Assembly: GCA_021234535.1 (NCBI GenBank)
Contig: CM037838.1
Span: 20,653,009-20,717,008 of the forward strand
Source: Stichopus chloronotus
Taxonomy: Eukaryota; Echinodermata; Holothuroidea; Aspidochirotida; Stichopodidae
Direction of reading: 5' to 3'
DNA length: 64,000 nt
Of this stretch, positions 24,135 through 39,100 are shown in pieces. The position numbers and the translations under genes are program-made. Within the stretch, counting starts at the first letter, position 1, and each line of letters opens with the position of its first letter. Below the pieces are notes generated by a model, which did no database searches, was not told the origin of the DNA, and worked only from the letters and a program-made list of their open reading frames with translations.

Positions 24135-27100
24135 GTGAGAAGATATCATGTTTGTAATTAACAGTAGTAATGTCATTGCATTGAAAAATAATCGAACTTC
24201 AGGTCTTAGCACCTTTATAACCTTAGGTCTCAGTCAGTTGTCTAGGGCTACAACAAGGCTAACTTAGGCTATACCTAACTTAAGTGAAAGCCTACTACTG
24301 TACTTTACTACTACTAGGCCAAGTAGGCTAAGGCCTAGGCTAGACCTAATGTTACTTGTTAGGCCCACACACCTTGTCCTAACCAGGAGTTGCAACTTCC
24401 AGCTCTGTAACACTAACAGTGCTTTGCTCTAACTCTTAACTTTTGTAAGTATTGCTCAAACATTAGGGCTACTGCTGCATAGGCCTAACGTTAAATAATA
24501 TGGTGCAATGTTATGCAATCCTTCAATTATATATTAAGGGGGAATCTATATTATAGGCCATAAAAGGCTGCCTGCACCAGTTATATTACAATCCCATCGA
24601 CGTTTACTGCCAGTTGGGTCTGGTGAGCTATTCGGTGAGTTATCAAGTCGTTGGGTAGGCTACTCATTTAGAATCTGTATCATCTAACTCAACTGAAATA
24701 ATGCAGCAGCTCGTTGACCCCAGCGGCTAGCTTCTCCTACACCTAACCCAGAACATTCAGCGTATGACTGAGAGTCACTCATTTCTGCGCAATCGCATGT
24801 TCTTGTCTCACCATGAAGTGTCAGTTTCTCATGCAATGTCTCAATATTGTGTAAAAATTCCACTCTTAAAGCAAAGGATGTGTTGGTTGTCGTAAAATGC
24901 TAACTGCCTCACTTAAGTTTCATAAAATTCCAATTAATTGACAGGGAAATGGTATGGATCCGGGATGCCTATTTCCTGGGGCAATTTGGGAGCCAGAGCA
25001 GAATTAGGTCATGAATAATGTACACATAAATACAGAAGAATTTGGAATTCATGAGTCCAAACAACAATTTTTATTTTTCCATACTTTTTGATTGAACTGA
25101 TAATTTTTGTCATTTATGTTACCTGTCAACCCTGTCGCACATTTGTAACACATACGGTAAAAAGTGAAAAAGATGGGTAGCTGGAGGATGGTTGTTTATT
25201 GGTACTTGGTGAATACAGACAGTTGTGGATTGAGCCATGGGTGTTAAATTGATAAATCCCACCTCACCCAAAGCTAGCAAAACACTGAAGTTAATGTCAC
25301 TTAACTTAATGTTATGTAATGAATTTACACACTGGCATTTGAACCACTCCTCCTCCTCCCCCTCCTGCCATATATAAAATGTGGTATGCTTAAATGTTCT
25401 ACTTCTATTTTATGTCGATCAGTCTTAGTGCTTGGAAACTGTTTTGATGGCCCAAAATAACTTAATCCATAGATGGCCCAGGTCTAATAGCATACAGTAG
25501 TACTCAAAGTTAGTGTGAGACAATGATGAGTTGATCAGTAGGCCTGTCAGAAATTCGATCGTAGTGTACTAGTTGAATGGCAATTTGATGTGAACAGTAC
25601 TACAGTGTGCAAAGTAGGATCAATAGTCATCGTTACTTCTTTTCTCAGAGGGTAGTGAATGAGGGGAATGGGTTGCCTGAGGATGTAGTGATGGCAAGAA
25701 GTGTAATGGGTTTAAGAATGCACTGGACAAGTACTTTAGGCTCTGTGACCGGGTTTGATTTTTGTATGTATCTTTTTTTTTTTTCAGGGTCCTTGATGGG
25801 GACTTAATTGTCCCTCCTGATCCTTTCTTATACTATACTAAACTAAATAATTGTGATCAGCTTTTCTGTAGTTTCACATTTCATATTTCTCAAGTTTTCA
25901 GCTCAGTGTCAAACTTGTAAACATTTGTTTCCAGTTACAGTATTGTAGTGAACAACAAGGATAAGACCTTTAAATTGGTCAATGCTAGAGAGGGCATGAG
26001 GCATACTTTGCTCATTCTAGAGGTACACAGTTGAGACAAACTACAAATAACTGTACAGTAACTTTGAAAATACTGTACATGAAGTTTTCTTACAAGTACT
26101 GTACTGTTAACATTGTCACAACAGTGTGAAAGTTTACTATGCTCCTGACCTGCAAGATGCCTAAGCCAAGTTGAAGTGATTGCGTGCATTCACAAAAAGT
26201 AAAAAAAAACATGAAAATTTTATGTCCAAAAGTTTAGTGTATATATATCTTTAAATTGCATTATTTACTGTAGACAACATGGGGAATAAATAGGTTTTAG
26301 AGGATAAATTCTGACAAATAATCTCACAATATTCATAAGATACATTTGTATAAAATACTGTAGGATGATCTAGTGGCTGACAGTTTTCATTAAATCTAGC
26401 TATGTTCTTTTTTCAGAAAAGTCAGTGAGATGTTTGGAGTGTGTCATTTATTTGTAAATACAGTGTTTCATTCCCGAAATGCTACAATTTCTAATTGCAA
26501 ATCAAGACGCTGAGGCCTGGGTAGTGTGTTTTTTGATACACCAGGAAGACCAGTGCCCATGCATAGTCATTATATACTGTAGGTGTGAGAACCTTTAATT
26601 TTTAAACATTAATTCTATTATTTTTACTGCTTTTTCTATTTTCATCACTTTTTAAAGTGGTTTCTGTTATTTTCATTCATGAATTGATCTACATATTCAG
26701 TCCATGACCAACTTTGTGTGTTTGTGGAAGAATAGAGGAAAACGTTACTGTAGGTCACATATGGTTTTTCTGTGCATACAATCACAGCATGCTTGTTACA
26801 ACTTTGTCCTTCATGCAACCAAATCAGTTTAAGTTTTTTTTTAATCAACTTCAGGGTTTACTGAGAATACCTGAAACTATAGTATAATGATGAAATAAGG
26901 TGAAATTTGTGACTTTGCATCACAATACAGAGTGTAGCATATAAAATTAAGTTTGTCAGTTTGTATCAACATAAGTTTTCGTTGGACAGTCAATTTGAAC
27001 GAAGTGCAAATACATTTCGCAGGATATGCCATGCTGTATGAAACTTTCCATGCCTTCATTTCAAGGACACTTCACACTCCAGTATTAAAGGTGCAGTTAC

Positions 27101-30100
27101 TACAGTATATTTGAGTTGCAAAATTATTTAGGAACAAAGTTGTTATATTTAATCTAGAAGTTGGTTTTCAAAACCATCTTCTGTAGTAGATTAAATATAG
27201 CAGATTCACTGTTGATTGTAGGGTGCCTCATCATGTGAAACACTGGAACAAATTCTGTCCTTGACATTTTCTGTGACCAGCATCTTTTGAAAGTTGCTGG
27301 CACACAACTGCACACCAAATTGGCCATGTGTTGTCCTTTACAATTTTCGGAGTACTGTAAGTGTCGAAATATGACTTTAGTCGGTCAGCTGTCATTTTGT
27401 GATGGGATAATGGATGGCATGAGAGAGCTTACATGTATGTGACAGTGGATGCCTGATCATAGAAGGTTTTGAACGTTGCATGATACCAAAAGTTTTAGCA
27501 AAGCAGGGACAGTTCCTCTTTCTTTTGGCACTTGTCTTATTTTCACTTGGTAAAGTCTCTGAAATGTTTGTTAACTTCACATTACAACACTGCTTATTGC
27601 TTAACTGTAGGTTCCTTAATTTTTTTCCTTCAAAGATCTTAAAAACAAATATATACTGAAAAGTTGGATTTTACAGTAACAGGATGTGCTGTTTATCACA
27701 AGTACGGTACAGTAGAGTGCAGTCTTTGCTGGATTTCCAAAAGTGCAATCTCTTCAGAGTTCTGTCAAATGTAGCACAATGATACAAAGAACCCCTTTCT
27801 CTTCTGTATATATCTGTCAACAATTCCACTCAAAGTTTGGGCATTATTGCTTTCACAATCAGATGACATCACCATGAAAGGAATCTAGTACTCTCTGAAG
27901 TGGAACATCATGGCCTTTAGACTTCCCGCTTGGTTGTGAACCGGTAAATTTTGGAGGCTGTCATCTGTGGTGCAGTACTTTCAAAGTTGCAGCATGACTT
28001 GCAGACTGGTGATTTAGTTGTGCCAAATCTCTGTGAATTTGAGATTTGCCCCTAACTTTTGTACAAGTATAGTATATATACTGTGCATGTATCTTTGTTT
28101 GTGTTCCCCACAGATGGAATGAACCATAGACTGTTCTCTACCAGGAAGTGACTTGGTCTGCCACTTCCCTTCAGAACCCTCAAGCATGATTCGATTGATT
28201 GACAGGTCATTCAGTATCCCTTTCTTATGACCTTCATGTTTGGTTTCTGAAACAGGTCTATTGACTGAGTTGCCTATCTTGCACTCGGTAGTTGGGCTTA
28301 TGTGTATCCAGGACTTCCACCAAAAATGCAAAACAAGCATTGTGTGAGGGAAGGGTAACAAAAGGGGGGGGGGGGTTTAATAAGGAGGGGCTTATTACTG
28401 CTTAACCAAGATTCCAAATGATGCTCTCTAGGAGGAAAGTTACAGTAAGAGTGGGTTCAACTGCACAAAATGTGGCTTCAGAGCCCTGTGAGGTGTAATT
28501 TGAAGGGTTTTAATTAGGCCATTTATTTTAAACATAGTAAGTTCAAACACTGAGCTGCAAAATTTCCTTTTCTTTTGTTCATTTTCCAAATGAAAAGAGG
28601 GCAGTGGGTGGGGAGGAAACAAATACTCCCTTTCTTCCCTTGGCAGCATCCGTGGTGGGAAAGGGAAGAGAGGAAGTAAATGTCAGAATCACAAGTATAA
28701 ATTTGTGTAATTGTACATGGCAGTGTACATACTTTCACTTCTCATTGCAGTCCATTCAGGAGCCTACTGTATAGTCCCTGCAAGTAAACTTTTTATGCAA
28801 ATGTAGGCCTATGTTAAGTGAAACCATATACTGATAAGCTATACTGTATTTCATTGACATGGGGACAACCTGATAGGATGAAACCTGAAGGAGGAAAAGT
28901 ACTGCCCCCATAATAGTGACTTCATAATAGTGGCATCACAGTTATCAAAATTTCTGGAGGGGACAGTTGAGGTTGAACCCCTAAAGTCTTGTGTATGCTC
29001 TGCACTTGTGACTTAAAGGGAAATAGGGCGTTTGTTTTAGAGAAAACATCCATATTTTTAAAACCAATGTTTCAGGACGTAGGATGATAGATTATTCAAA
29101 ATAAGGAAGGACAGTAGTCTTCTTTTCAAGAAATACGATTCCCACACATAGAAATTCAGTCATTTGTTGCTCAACACTAATTTGTTCACCTAAACTTTTC
29201 AAAATTCAAATGATGCATCTTCCATTACTCATGAGATGCATAATGTTTTGAGGAGATGAAGCTTTGGTAGATGTTTATTGATGAGACAGAATGGTTTAAC
29301 AATGATTAAAGCTGTTTTCTTTTGTATGTCATGTTGGTGTATTCTAAACGCCCTATTTCCCTTTAAGCTTCCCTCTCTCTTGAATATCTGTTCAGAGTAC
29401 TGCAGGGGTATTGTGGGATTTGTTTTTATTCTTTTCTTTTTATTTAGTTCTTCACCTCATGGCAATGAAGCAGTTGATCTAGTAGTAGTGCAGTGACATG
29501 TACGTTAGTGTTTTCACAGGTAAACCGGTTACCGGTACGATGTTAACCTACAGTATCTGAATCCAAAATAGGTACAATACCTGGTTTCTTCATACAGTGA
29601 AAAACTACACAAGCGCATTTAGAACACACTGTGCCAGGTTGTGAAATTTTGCCTCAGTACTGCACACACCAAATAGTTCACCTTTTGGTCTGGTAACTGG
29701 GTACCCCTTCAGGTAAAAAGAATAAATGCTGTAACCTGGTTCCAACTTTTAGAAATCAATGAAATCACAGATGTGTATTCATAGTTTTGCAGTTACTAAA
29801 ATTCTTGTCCTTGAAAGTGGATGGGTTGATGAAAAAAAGCTAGGACAGGTGCTAAGCATTACTGTAGGTATTTGCATTTTCCCATCCTTCATTTACTGTA
29901 CGTAGTCGTTAGGTCAAAGCACCGCTCAGTGGTGGAGAGGGGGGTGGGTAGGTGGCAGAGTGCCCCCCACAGAAATTTTGGGGACGTGATGGATGGTGTT
30001 GAAAAAGTAGAGGAGAGAAAAAAAAAGAGACAAAAAACGACGAGAGGAGGGAGGTATGGTAAGTTGACGGAGTTGGGGATGGGGGGGGGGTTGGACAGTA

Positions 30101-33100
30101 ACAGGGAAACATGGCTTTACAAGTGTGATCCTTTTATGATATTGAAAACTAATACAGAAGAGTCAATCAAAACCGTGCTTATTAACGATGTCATAGATTC
30201 AGGAAACAGTGTTCCTGTGTTTTTTCCAACCCTCACGCTCAATTAAAAACAAAAAAACTATATCCCCAAACTGCAAAAAAGTATTGGTTGTCACTTCCAA
30301 ATTTAAGACTTTTATATATGTAGACATATGCGAGGCCTATGGCTCTCCGTTGTCTTAGTATCTTCAGTAGACCGCTCTCAGTAAACAACCATGTTGCTTT
30401 CCTACAAATGTCAACATCTAATTTTCTTCACACTATGAAATGTGAAGTTGCCCGAAAAGTATTGAAGGGTGGGGTGGTAGTCGACGGTTAAGGGGTTCAG
30501 CAGGTGACCTAACATGACACAAGCTATTCTGGACTGTTGATGGCACTTAAGACTTTTTAATTGACAAAGTTAGATCACTTTCTCAGCAAGGTTGGAACTT
30601 TTTCCAGCAGCTGCAGCATGTTGAAATTAAAACAGAAAGACACAGATTGTTGCTTCGAAACGGAGCAAATTGTGCATGACCCCATAAAAGTGGTTGTAAT
30701 TTTGATTTTTGCTTGAATGACTTTCTTTCTTGAAAGTCACATGTGAATTTGCCTGCTACAATTTTAAATAAACTATTTTGATACACAGATGTTAATATTT
30801 CGAAGCATTTATAGGATGATGTAGTTCAGGATTCTTCAAGTTCATAATGAACGGCCTTTAGAAGAGTTACATCTCTATGTTTTGACAGTGGTGTAGCTAG
30901 CTAGGGGGTTAGGTGGGCAGAAGAAGAGCTCCCCCACAGAATTTTGGGTAAGCGTTGACTGATGTTGCAAAAAAGGGGAGCAATAAAAAAAGGGACTAGA
31001 GGAGGCAGGGATAGTAAATTTAGAGAATGGGGAGTTACTGGAAATAAGTGTGATCTTTTTTATGAAACAGTATTGAAAACTATGACAAAACAGATAAACA
31101 ACACAATTGAAACAATGTGTTCGTGAAGGTGAAATGGTTGCCGCGAGGTTTTGATTGGCTGTACATGTGCCTATTGCTTATATGCAGTAAAGGAGTGTAC
31201 GGCTATACTGGATGGGATCCGCAGCAGATCGGACGGCATACAGTATTTATTTTATGCAGGATGCATTGGCAATATGCCTCCCCAAACAGTCAACCAAAAC
31301 TTTGGATGTTAATGATGTCATAGATTCTGGAAACAATGTTTGTCTATTTTTTTCCACGCTAACCCTGAATTAAATGGAAATAATAAATCCCCCAAAAGTA
31401 TTAGTTGTCAATGAGTGCGAGCTAAGGCTATTGGCTATACGCACCAATATTCTGTCATATTATTATCTTAAAGTACTTCATTTCTACTACCTGAAAATAT
31501 ATCAATTCTGCTACTTAAAAGTAGGTCATTTTCATTTAAAAGGTGGAACTGTTTCACTTGGGGTACATGCAACAAGCTCACTTTTTACCCAGGCGTTTCA
31601 CGTAAAAGATTTCCAATCAGGGTTTGTGGCCCCTTTTACCCTTCCCCAGGAAGATGGCCAAAAATGGGGAGGATGAGTCGATTTTGCCCTCTGACAAAGA
31701 AAACCCGGCTACGCCCCTGGCACTGCTCCAAATCTGGCTTGCATATATCTGGCTTTAATACGGTAGTTTCTACTTTAGGTACTGTAAGTGCTCTTCATGT
31801 GTAACATTGGCAATATTGTATGGTTTGAACCATTATTCCCATGTTGCTTAAGTTGCCAAGGTCTCATGAATATGCAAAGCCCTGTCAGCTCAGACTGTCT
31901 GACTGCTTGGTTCTATTTAAACCCAGAAAATTGTGACCTAAGGAAAGCTACTTTCTAACCACGTGTTTCATTCTTCATCTCTGATCTGTCCTCTTGAAGA
32001 ATCAGACACATTATCTTGGACTAGGCATTGACTTGCTTCTCCTCTCACATGTCCCCACCTTTAATGTAAAGGAATTCACTGAATGAAGGGGACTGAGACC
32101 TCATAAAATTGGGAAACTTTTTTTTCGCTTCATTGGTCAAATTGTAGCTCAATAACATTTTCTGTTTGGAAGTTATCGACTTAGTAAACAAGTTTCGTTT
32201 CCTTTTTTTCTTCTCTTTAGCAGTGCTGCATTGCATTGTGGGAAATCCATGATGTCACACAGGCAATAGGAACATTCTTTTCGCAATTCCTCTAAAATAT
32301 TAAGTGCCTTGAAAGAAACGTGATGATACTTGAAAGTCGTGGCTTCCATTTTTACAACATTTTAGGCTCAAAGTAATCTGGTAATCTTTATTAGTAATCT
32401 TAATTACTGGTGTCAGATTCCAAGGTTAAGAATGTTCAATTTCAAGAACAGCAATTTAAGTTTTCTAGAGTAATTTTGTCAGTGCTGTATAACCTTTTAT
32501 CTTCCTTGACCAGAGCATTTTCTCTAAGTAACTCAATCTTTATGGACAAGATGCAGTTATGTCGGTGTGGGATTTGAAGTGCCTGCTATGAGGAATCTAA
32601 ATACTCTACCTGTATGAACGCAGCACTTGCCATGAGAATATTCCCATGGTTTAATGTTGATTCCGATCACACCCTATGTCCTCCTGCATACATCGGTATG
32701 TACAGTGCAGCACACAGCAGTACGTATCATTGAAGGAGACGAACTACGTACCACGAGGAACTTTGAAATCTCTTCATTTCAGGCTTGCAGGGCCCTGGTC
32801 TTTAGTGACATGCATGTACTGTATGTATTAAACAATTAAATATATGTTACACTATGACGTATAAATTTCACAATTAGTTTCTTGTTTTGCATCTTGTGAC
32901 CCACACCTTGCAATACTCTCACTGATACAATTTTCAAGTTGATATATCTAATATGTAGAAGTGAGTCTGTACAGTGCCTTGGAAAAACCTCATCCAGAGT
33001 CTTATGAAATTGCTCCCTTTAAAATGTTGTATAATAATTGACATAATTTGCGAACTTTAATTCTCTACAGTGGGTTGCTGCTCTCACTTTTATCATGCGT

Positions 33101-36100
33101 TTTACCTTGCGAAGTCACTGTCAGGTTTAGTATTGTTCTTTTTTTAAAAAAAAAAAAAAAAAACAGCATTTGGCTTAAACTCTGATTGAAGTGGTTGCAG
33201 TTGAACAACAGTCTCACCACAGTATCTGCTCTTTTGTCTGTAGTCTCAATAACATGCCCCTCAGACCATATTATATATACCACTAAACTTATTGTGCTTT
33301 CAATAACACTGCAGATTTAAGTACACTGCACAGTCACTGCGCTGAGATGATTCGAAATTTTGATTGTGCAAAACATGCCCGCTTTTATTCTGATCGGGTG
33401 AATAACAATGCATGTTTTCCGGACACTTTATTACTGGGGTCTCCAACAGTAGCAAGGAAATCATCACAAACTCTGTAGATTGTCTGTACCTAAGTCTGTT
33501 CAAATTTTGATTCTGAAATACACAGTTCTGTATATCCTGTATCTACACCACCATCTGTGGGAGGGAGGTGAATATGCAGTACAATTTTGAAACAATTGAA
33601 TAGTGGAACAAATATGCAATGTGCAGCACCTCACCCATAGGTTGTGGAGAGACAGCAATATGACAGCTTTGTGTTTGCAAAGGGTATCGTTATCATACAG
33701 TCCTCTACAGTATTCCCATCTTGACTGCACTCTAACCTATGGAGGTGAATGCAAAAATTCTCCGATGTTTGTCTTCGGTCAGAGGCTTTGTTTGTTATGT
33801 ACAGTAAGGGCAGGCCACGTAGGCTACTGTACACCTAGGACTTGTATTATGTACGGATGAGGAGAGTAGACCATCAGTTTACTGTAACTCATGTAATCAG
33901 GGCACAATTATGATCAACAGGCTACAAGGAAAGAAGGTTTAAAGGAAAGGAAATTGCCAGGTGCACAGTTTGCAGTAATTTGGAATCTTTAATTTTAAGG
34001 TAAAACCTTGGCGACACAATTTCCACTGTCTTGTTGTTGGAGGTGCAGAATGAGATGAGACTCTATGAGGATACGAACATACTCCGAGGCAAACAAGTCT
34101 TGACCGAGGTGCTCGTTAGTGTTTGTTACTTCACCAAATCCACCCAAGTTTTGGACTCGAGATGGGAATCGGGTGTTGTTTTTTTTTACAGAAAAAACTT
34201 AAATATTTTCAACCAATATTTGTTGGCACAGAAAGGAACATTTTTCGAAACGAGGAAGTACGGTTGCCTTCTTTTCAAGAAATGCAATCCCTGGCAAATG
34301 GCAATCCAGTCATTTGTCGCTCAAGAAGAACAAGAACATGTCCACCCAGACTTTCAAAACTTACATCTAATCGTACGGACGATGTTTTTTAGGAGCTGAA
34401 GGTATTACATTTGTTGATGAGCCTGACACTGAGTGGTCACTACAATGAACTTTCCTCTGTGAGCGATGTACATAGTGAGACATGTAGGTGCATTGTAAAC
34501 ACCCTGTTTCCTTTCAGACCCACAGGCTGACTTTAATAGCACACAGTATGGTACAGACAGTACAGCATATAGCTGGACAGCATTGCAAACTGCCTTGTCA
34601 AAATTGAAACAGCCTGAGCTGTTAACTTTCATATTGTAGAATCAATCCATCCCCATGCTATTCAGAATTTACAAAAGTACTGGAACACGACACCCTCATT
34701 GATGCTATCTTTGTGTGATCTGAGGCCCTGCAAATATTGTCATACTGTAGAAAGAATTCTTACATGATAATACCCTGTACCAATCAGATACCCGCAAGTG
34801 TCCTAATTTGCTCTCACATAGGCCACCTTTGAGAGCAAAGTGGAATCTTAAAGGACAGCATCCTGGTATCTACAGTTCAAAGGGCAGGATTAAGCACTGT
34901 CCATTGTTGATTTATGGAACTATTTGCTCAATTTCCTCTAGCATTAGGGGAAAAAAAAACACCAAAATTGTAAAGGCACTCGGTGATTTTGAATATAGCT
35001 CAAAATGTCTTTTATGGGTGGATATTTCAGTTTACAATGTATGAATAACATTTCACTAGATCTGCAACATTTGATAACATACTGTAATTGTGCCATAAAG
35101 CTCTGCACAACGTTGTAGACTCTTGCAACTGGTTACAATAGACAAACAAGATTGACTGCACAGTCATGTAGAAGCTTATTAGAAACTTCCTGATGATATT
35201 TACAATTAGTGGTTTCTTTGAAATTCTCAGATACTATGTTGCATTACAAGGTACATGTACACAAAAATAACATTGTGAACTATGTATTTTTTCACAGTTA
35301 TGTATCTAGTGGTGAAGTACATAAGTACAGTATGTACGTTCTGCACAATAGTTTGAGGTCACATGGATTCAATTTCCTGATTGTGCCGCTGTGGAAGCTC
35401 AAGAGAAAAGTAAAAAGTAGTTGAATAATGTAACAGCCACATCTCTGAAATCAGTGCACTATGATGCCATGTGCGGGAGGTATTTCAAGAACCACGTCTG
35501 CAATGCTCAAAACATGCACACATGCTGCACACATTGTACAAGTCAAAGCTCTCAGAAGGCCCCTCTGTTTTGTATGTGTGAAATACTCAACTTTTTGTAA
35601 GCCAGATCCAGTGGACCAAGTAGAGCACGTTGGTGTACATGGTGCTGAGTACACCTGTAGGGTACTGGAACTGTGCAAGGAGTCACCCGCAGTGCATTAT
35701 AAACCCCAATCCATTGTACACAGTTTTCAAGATTTCACTTTCAGAAGGGAAAATAAAAACCTGGAAGACAGAATCGAAGGTGCAGGGTATGAACCCGGGT
35801 GATCCCGTAACCATGTTTCCCCATCAGTGTTGTGCTGTACATACACTGTTACACTAAAGCGTTACATTTTGTATTATAAGCACCTTATTTCCCTTTCAAC
35901 TTTGCTAAGTTATACAAATATGCAAGCAACAATGCATGTGTTGTCTTACTGTCCCTTGTTATGGGTGCTGCAAATGTCAGTTAGATGTCAAGGCACATTT
36001 ACGTCAATAAATTATGATTTATCTCTCAATGGCACTCATTAAACGGCCTGCAAGTATACATAGTAAACTAATGTTTGACCTTAGATACACTCGCAAAGTC

Positions 36101-39100
36101 CCAGCTTCCCCGTGACATGTTACAATGCCAATAATACTGCACAGTACTTAGTACAGAACAACAGCATAGTATGGTTGTCCTGAACATACTGTACTAGTAC
36201 TGCATTTTCATGGGGTTCCCTGGTACCTGACAATGTCCAGACCGGATGCTGAAATTTGCTAAGCCTTGAATCCACTAATGCATGTGTGTCAAAATGACTT
36301 AAAAATAATACTTTTTCCCCTCAGACAGGTTGTTTCCATTTCTTTTTGTCAAGATTGATGCCGATACGAAAGATACACTGATATTATCATGCAGCAGAAT
36401 GTCCTATGGTGACTTCACAATGAGATTTCAAAGTTTACTTGGAGTTAATTTCCGGGTATCTGACCAACTATGGACTGCGGTTACCTGGGTTCGAATTTTG
36501 GACCAGTAAAACACAGCAGTGTTCTCCACTAGCCATTTTGTCCAAGTGGTTACTGCCCAGACAAAATTTCAAGAGGACGTGCAAGCGCCCGGAATTACAC
36601 TTACAGTATATCGCAAGCACAAATACAAAAGTTGCCAATCACAACTCGTGACATATTGTTCAGTGCAACTTTTGTTGGTAGAAATTTCCTCACATGCACT
36701 TCCATTAATAGACTTGCCCAACTCAGTTTGTGTTACGAGTTTGTGTCAACTTATTTCTTGAAAAGAAGGTCCACTGTCCTTGCTTATTTAGAATGATCTC
36801 TCAGTCTATGTCTACAAACAATGGTTTCAAAAGAAAAATGTTTCCTCTAAAACAAAGGCCTTATTGCCCTTTAAGGAACTCAGGTGGTCTATATTTAGTG
36901 GTATGCTGAAGTCTGTCTGAGGGTGCATTCAGACAAGTTCAAGAGTGTGAGGAGGATCAACACTTTGCTGAAAATTAGTGAATGACTAGAAGTTCTTCAA
37001 TTTCTCAGCAGTGTTCATCTTTATGCTGAGGTCCAGACATTGTGAGGTCCTTGTGGAACCTGTGCTAGGGCCCAGGAATAATTTAGTTTTCATAATTTGC
37101 ATAGCAGTGGTCAGGTTTCATGGGTATTTTTTTTTTTCAAAAATCTGTGAAAGCCCTTATGTTGCATGTACGAAAGTTGCTACACAATATTCCATATGTG
37201 TACCAATTTGACCATTTTGTGTAGCAAAATGAGATGCGATACGGGAGAAATTTTTCCCTGACTAGGGTGATCATAGTACATGTGCAGCCCAGCAAATCTT
37301 TGGTGTTTCAGACTTTTCTGGCACAACCCTCATTTCAGTCTGATCACAGTCTCGTTCTCTGGGTTTTTGAACGTGACCCTCCCACCCAGTACAGTATTAA
37401 AGTAGAAGTCTCCGACTCTTCGTTGTGGAGTAAAATGAAAGGTTCCTCCTCCCACGTGTCCACGCTTCTGAATGCATCAGTTTCATTTCTGAGCAAATAC
37501 TGTAAAATAAAGCACTACCAAGTTTGTCAAAAGCTGCAGTATTTTTGTCCCAGTCTATTTCTTCCCCTTCCCTTTTTCTCTCCAGCCTGCACAAGGAGAT
37601 TTTAACAGTCAATATGCTAATCAAGGCATACAGTGTTTCACACTGTACAAGTAGTAAGGAGAAAGTCGCAGTTAACTTAATACACATCCCACTATAAACT
37701 GCAGTTTCACAGATCTACTTGTTTAGTGTGCATATGGTTTTATAGTGTAACATGGGAATGTTGTCATGAGTTGCTGTTGTAGGCTGCGCCAAAAAATGGC
37801 CATATGGACTATTCAGTTTTGTTAGTGAACACTGCATTGTGTACCACAGTAGTGTGAAAGGATGTATACCAAACTTAGTGTGTATGTCCACACTTGCCTT
37901 TTGATGTATTGTAAAGCAGATAATGAAACCAGTCTGTTTAGACAGAATTAACGTACAACAATATCCAGGAACATGTACTGTAGTGTAACATTTTAAGTTT
38001 GTATTGAACTGTGTGTACAAGTGGATAGAACAGTTGCATGTCATTGCAGTACACAGTTTACTATGCTGTGTTTTACCGTGGCAGCTCCCTGGTTCTACTG
38101 TAGTCAGGACTGTGTATCGTCAATTAGCATACAGTTTGTAGAGATCCGAGTGTCAAGGAGGAACTATACCATGTGTTTCTCTTGAGAGCAGAAGCAGTAC
38201 TTATGCTTCTATCATCTACTCTATAATGCATTTCTCTACCATACAGTGTCTGCATGTTTGTTTGGTCCTAATAATTTGACTGGGTCTAATCAAATTAGCA
38301 ATGTCTTCAGACTGTTTATACTGCATTACAGTGTAAGTTGTGCTGAGCTTACGGTACTACTGCACCACACACCTCAGACTGTGGTCTCGGTACCGTTTAC
38401 TTCCACGGTCTATTCCCCCGGTGGTGATTTCGGAGCAGGTTTTCCAAACACGGAGGAAGCGTATCAATTATGAAGGATGCCAACCCTCTATTAAACCAAT
38501 CGTGAGATATCACTGCAACCAAAGAACCCTGTCTGTAATTTCATCCCTAAACGTGTACAGTGCGGTAATTACTAAAGTGCAGGACGGCTTGAACTCTAGG
38601 TTTAATTGTTTTAGAATTAAAGAAGAGAAAGTAATAGAAGAGAAACTTATGTACAGTAAGTCTGCTAGCTACTAAAGACTCTATAACACTTACAGTTTCA
38701 CATAGCATCATTAAAGAAACTCTGGGAACTGTTGTATTTCGATAGCCTACCTGCCACATGCCAACACACATGTAATGTGATTTATGTATCCAGAACAGGC
38801 TGAAATTGGATTTTGAAAGTGCAAAATTTTGATTTCAACCAAATATAAACACCAACAGTGTCTGGAGCAAAGGGGAACTTACTTGTTCCATCCTGTTTTT
38901 AAAAAGTTTGAAACTGTCTTGCAAAAATAAGCATCTGCAGTTTAGATCCATGTCTTTTCTCACAAAACTGGTTTTACATACTTCCAACTCGGAAAGGTGC
39001 ATCTCACCAACTCCCTCTGTTTCTCTGCCTTTGTATTTTAGTTCATTTGCACAATAAAATCTGCCTGTTGATCGAAGTCATGCTTGCAGTCACGTAAAAT

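Noticed and set aside
23721..24212. Long minus-strand open frame across dynamin exon 1
   Set aside because: It is antisense to a strongly conserved coding exon; an open shadow frame is expected there.
34031..34399. Plus-strand open frame of 122 codons
   Set aside because: It overlaps the diverged TTAA-type MITE at 34162-34513 and is explained by it.
35770..35800. B-box-like GGGTTCATACCC on the minus strand
   Set aside because: No A-box or tRNA fold around it.
35878..35896. Another possible MITE end (AAGCACCTTATTTCCCTTT)
   Set aside because: Only one end-like word, with no matching interior or opposite end.
36460..36500. tRNA-like B-box GGGTTCGAATTTTGG in intron 1
   Set aside because: No A-box at the proper spacing; too weak to call a tRNA or SINE.
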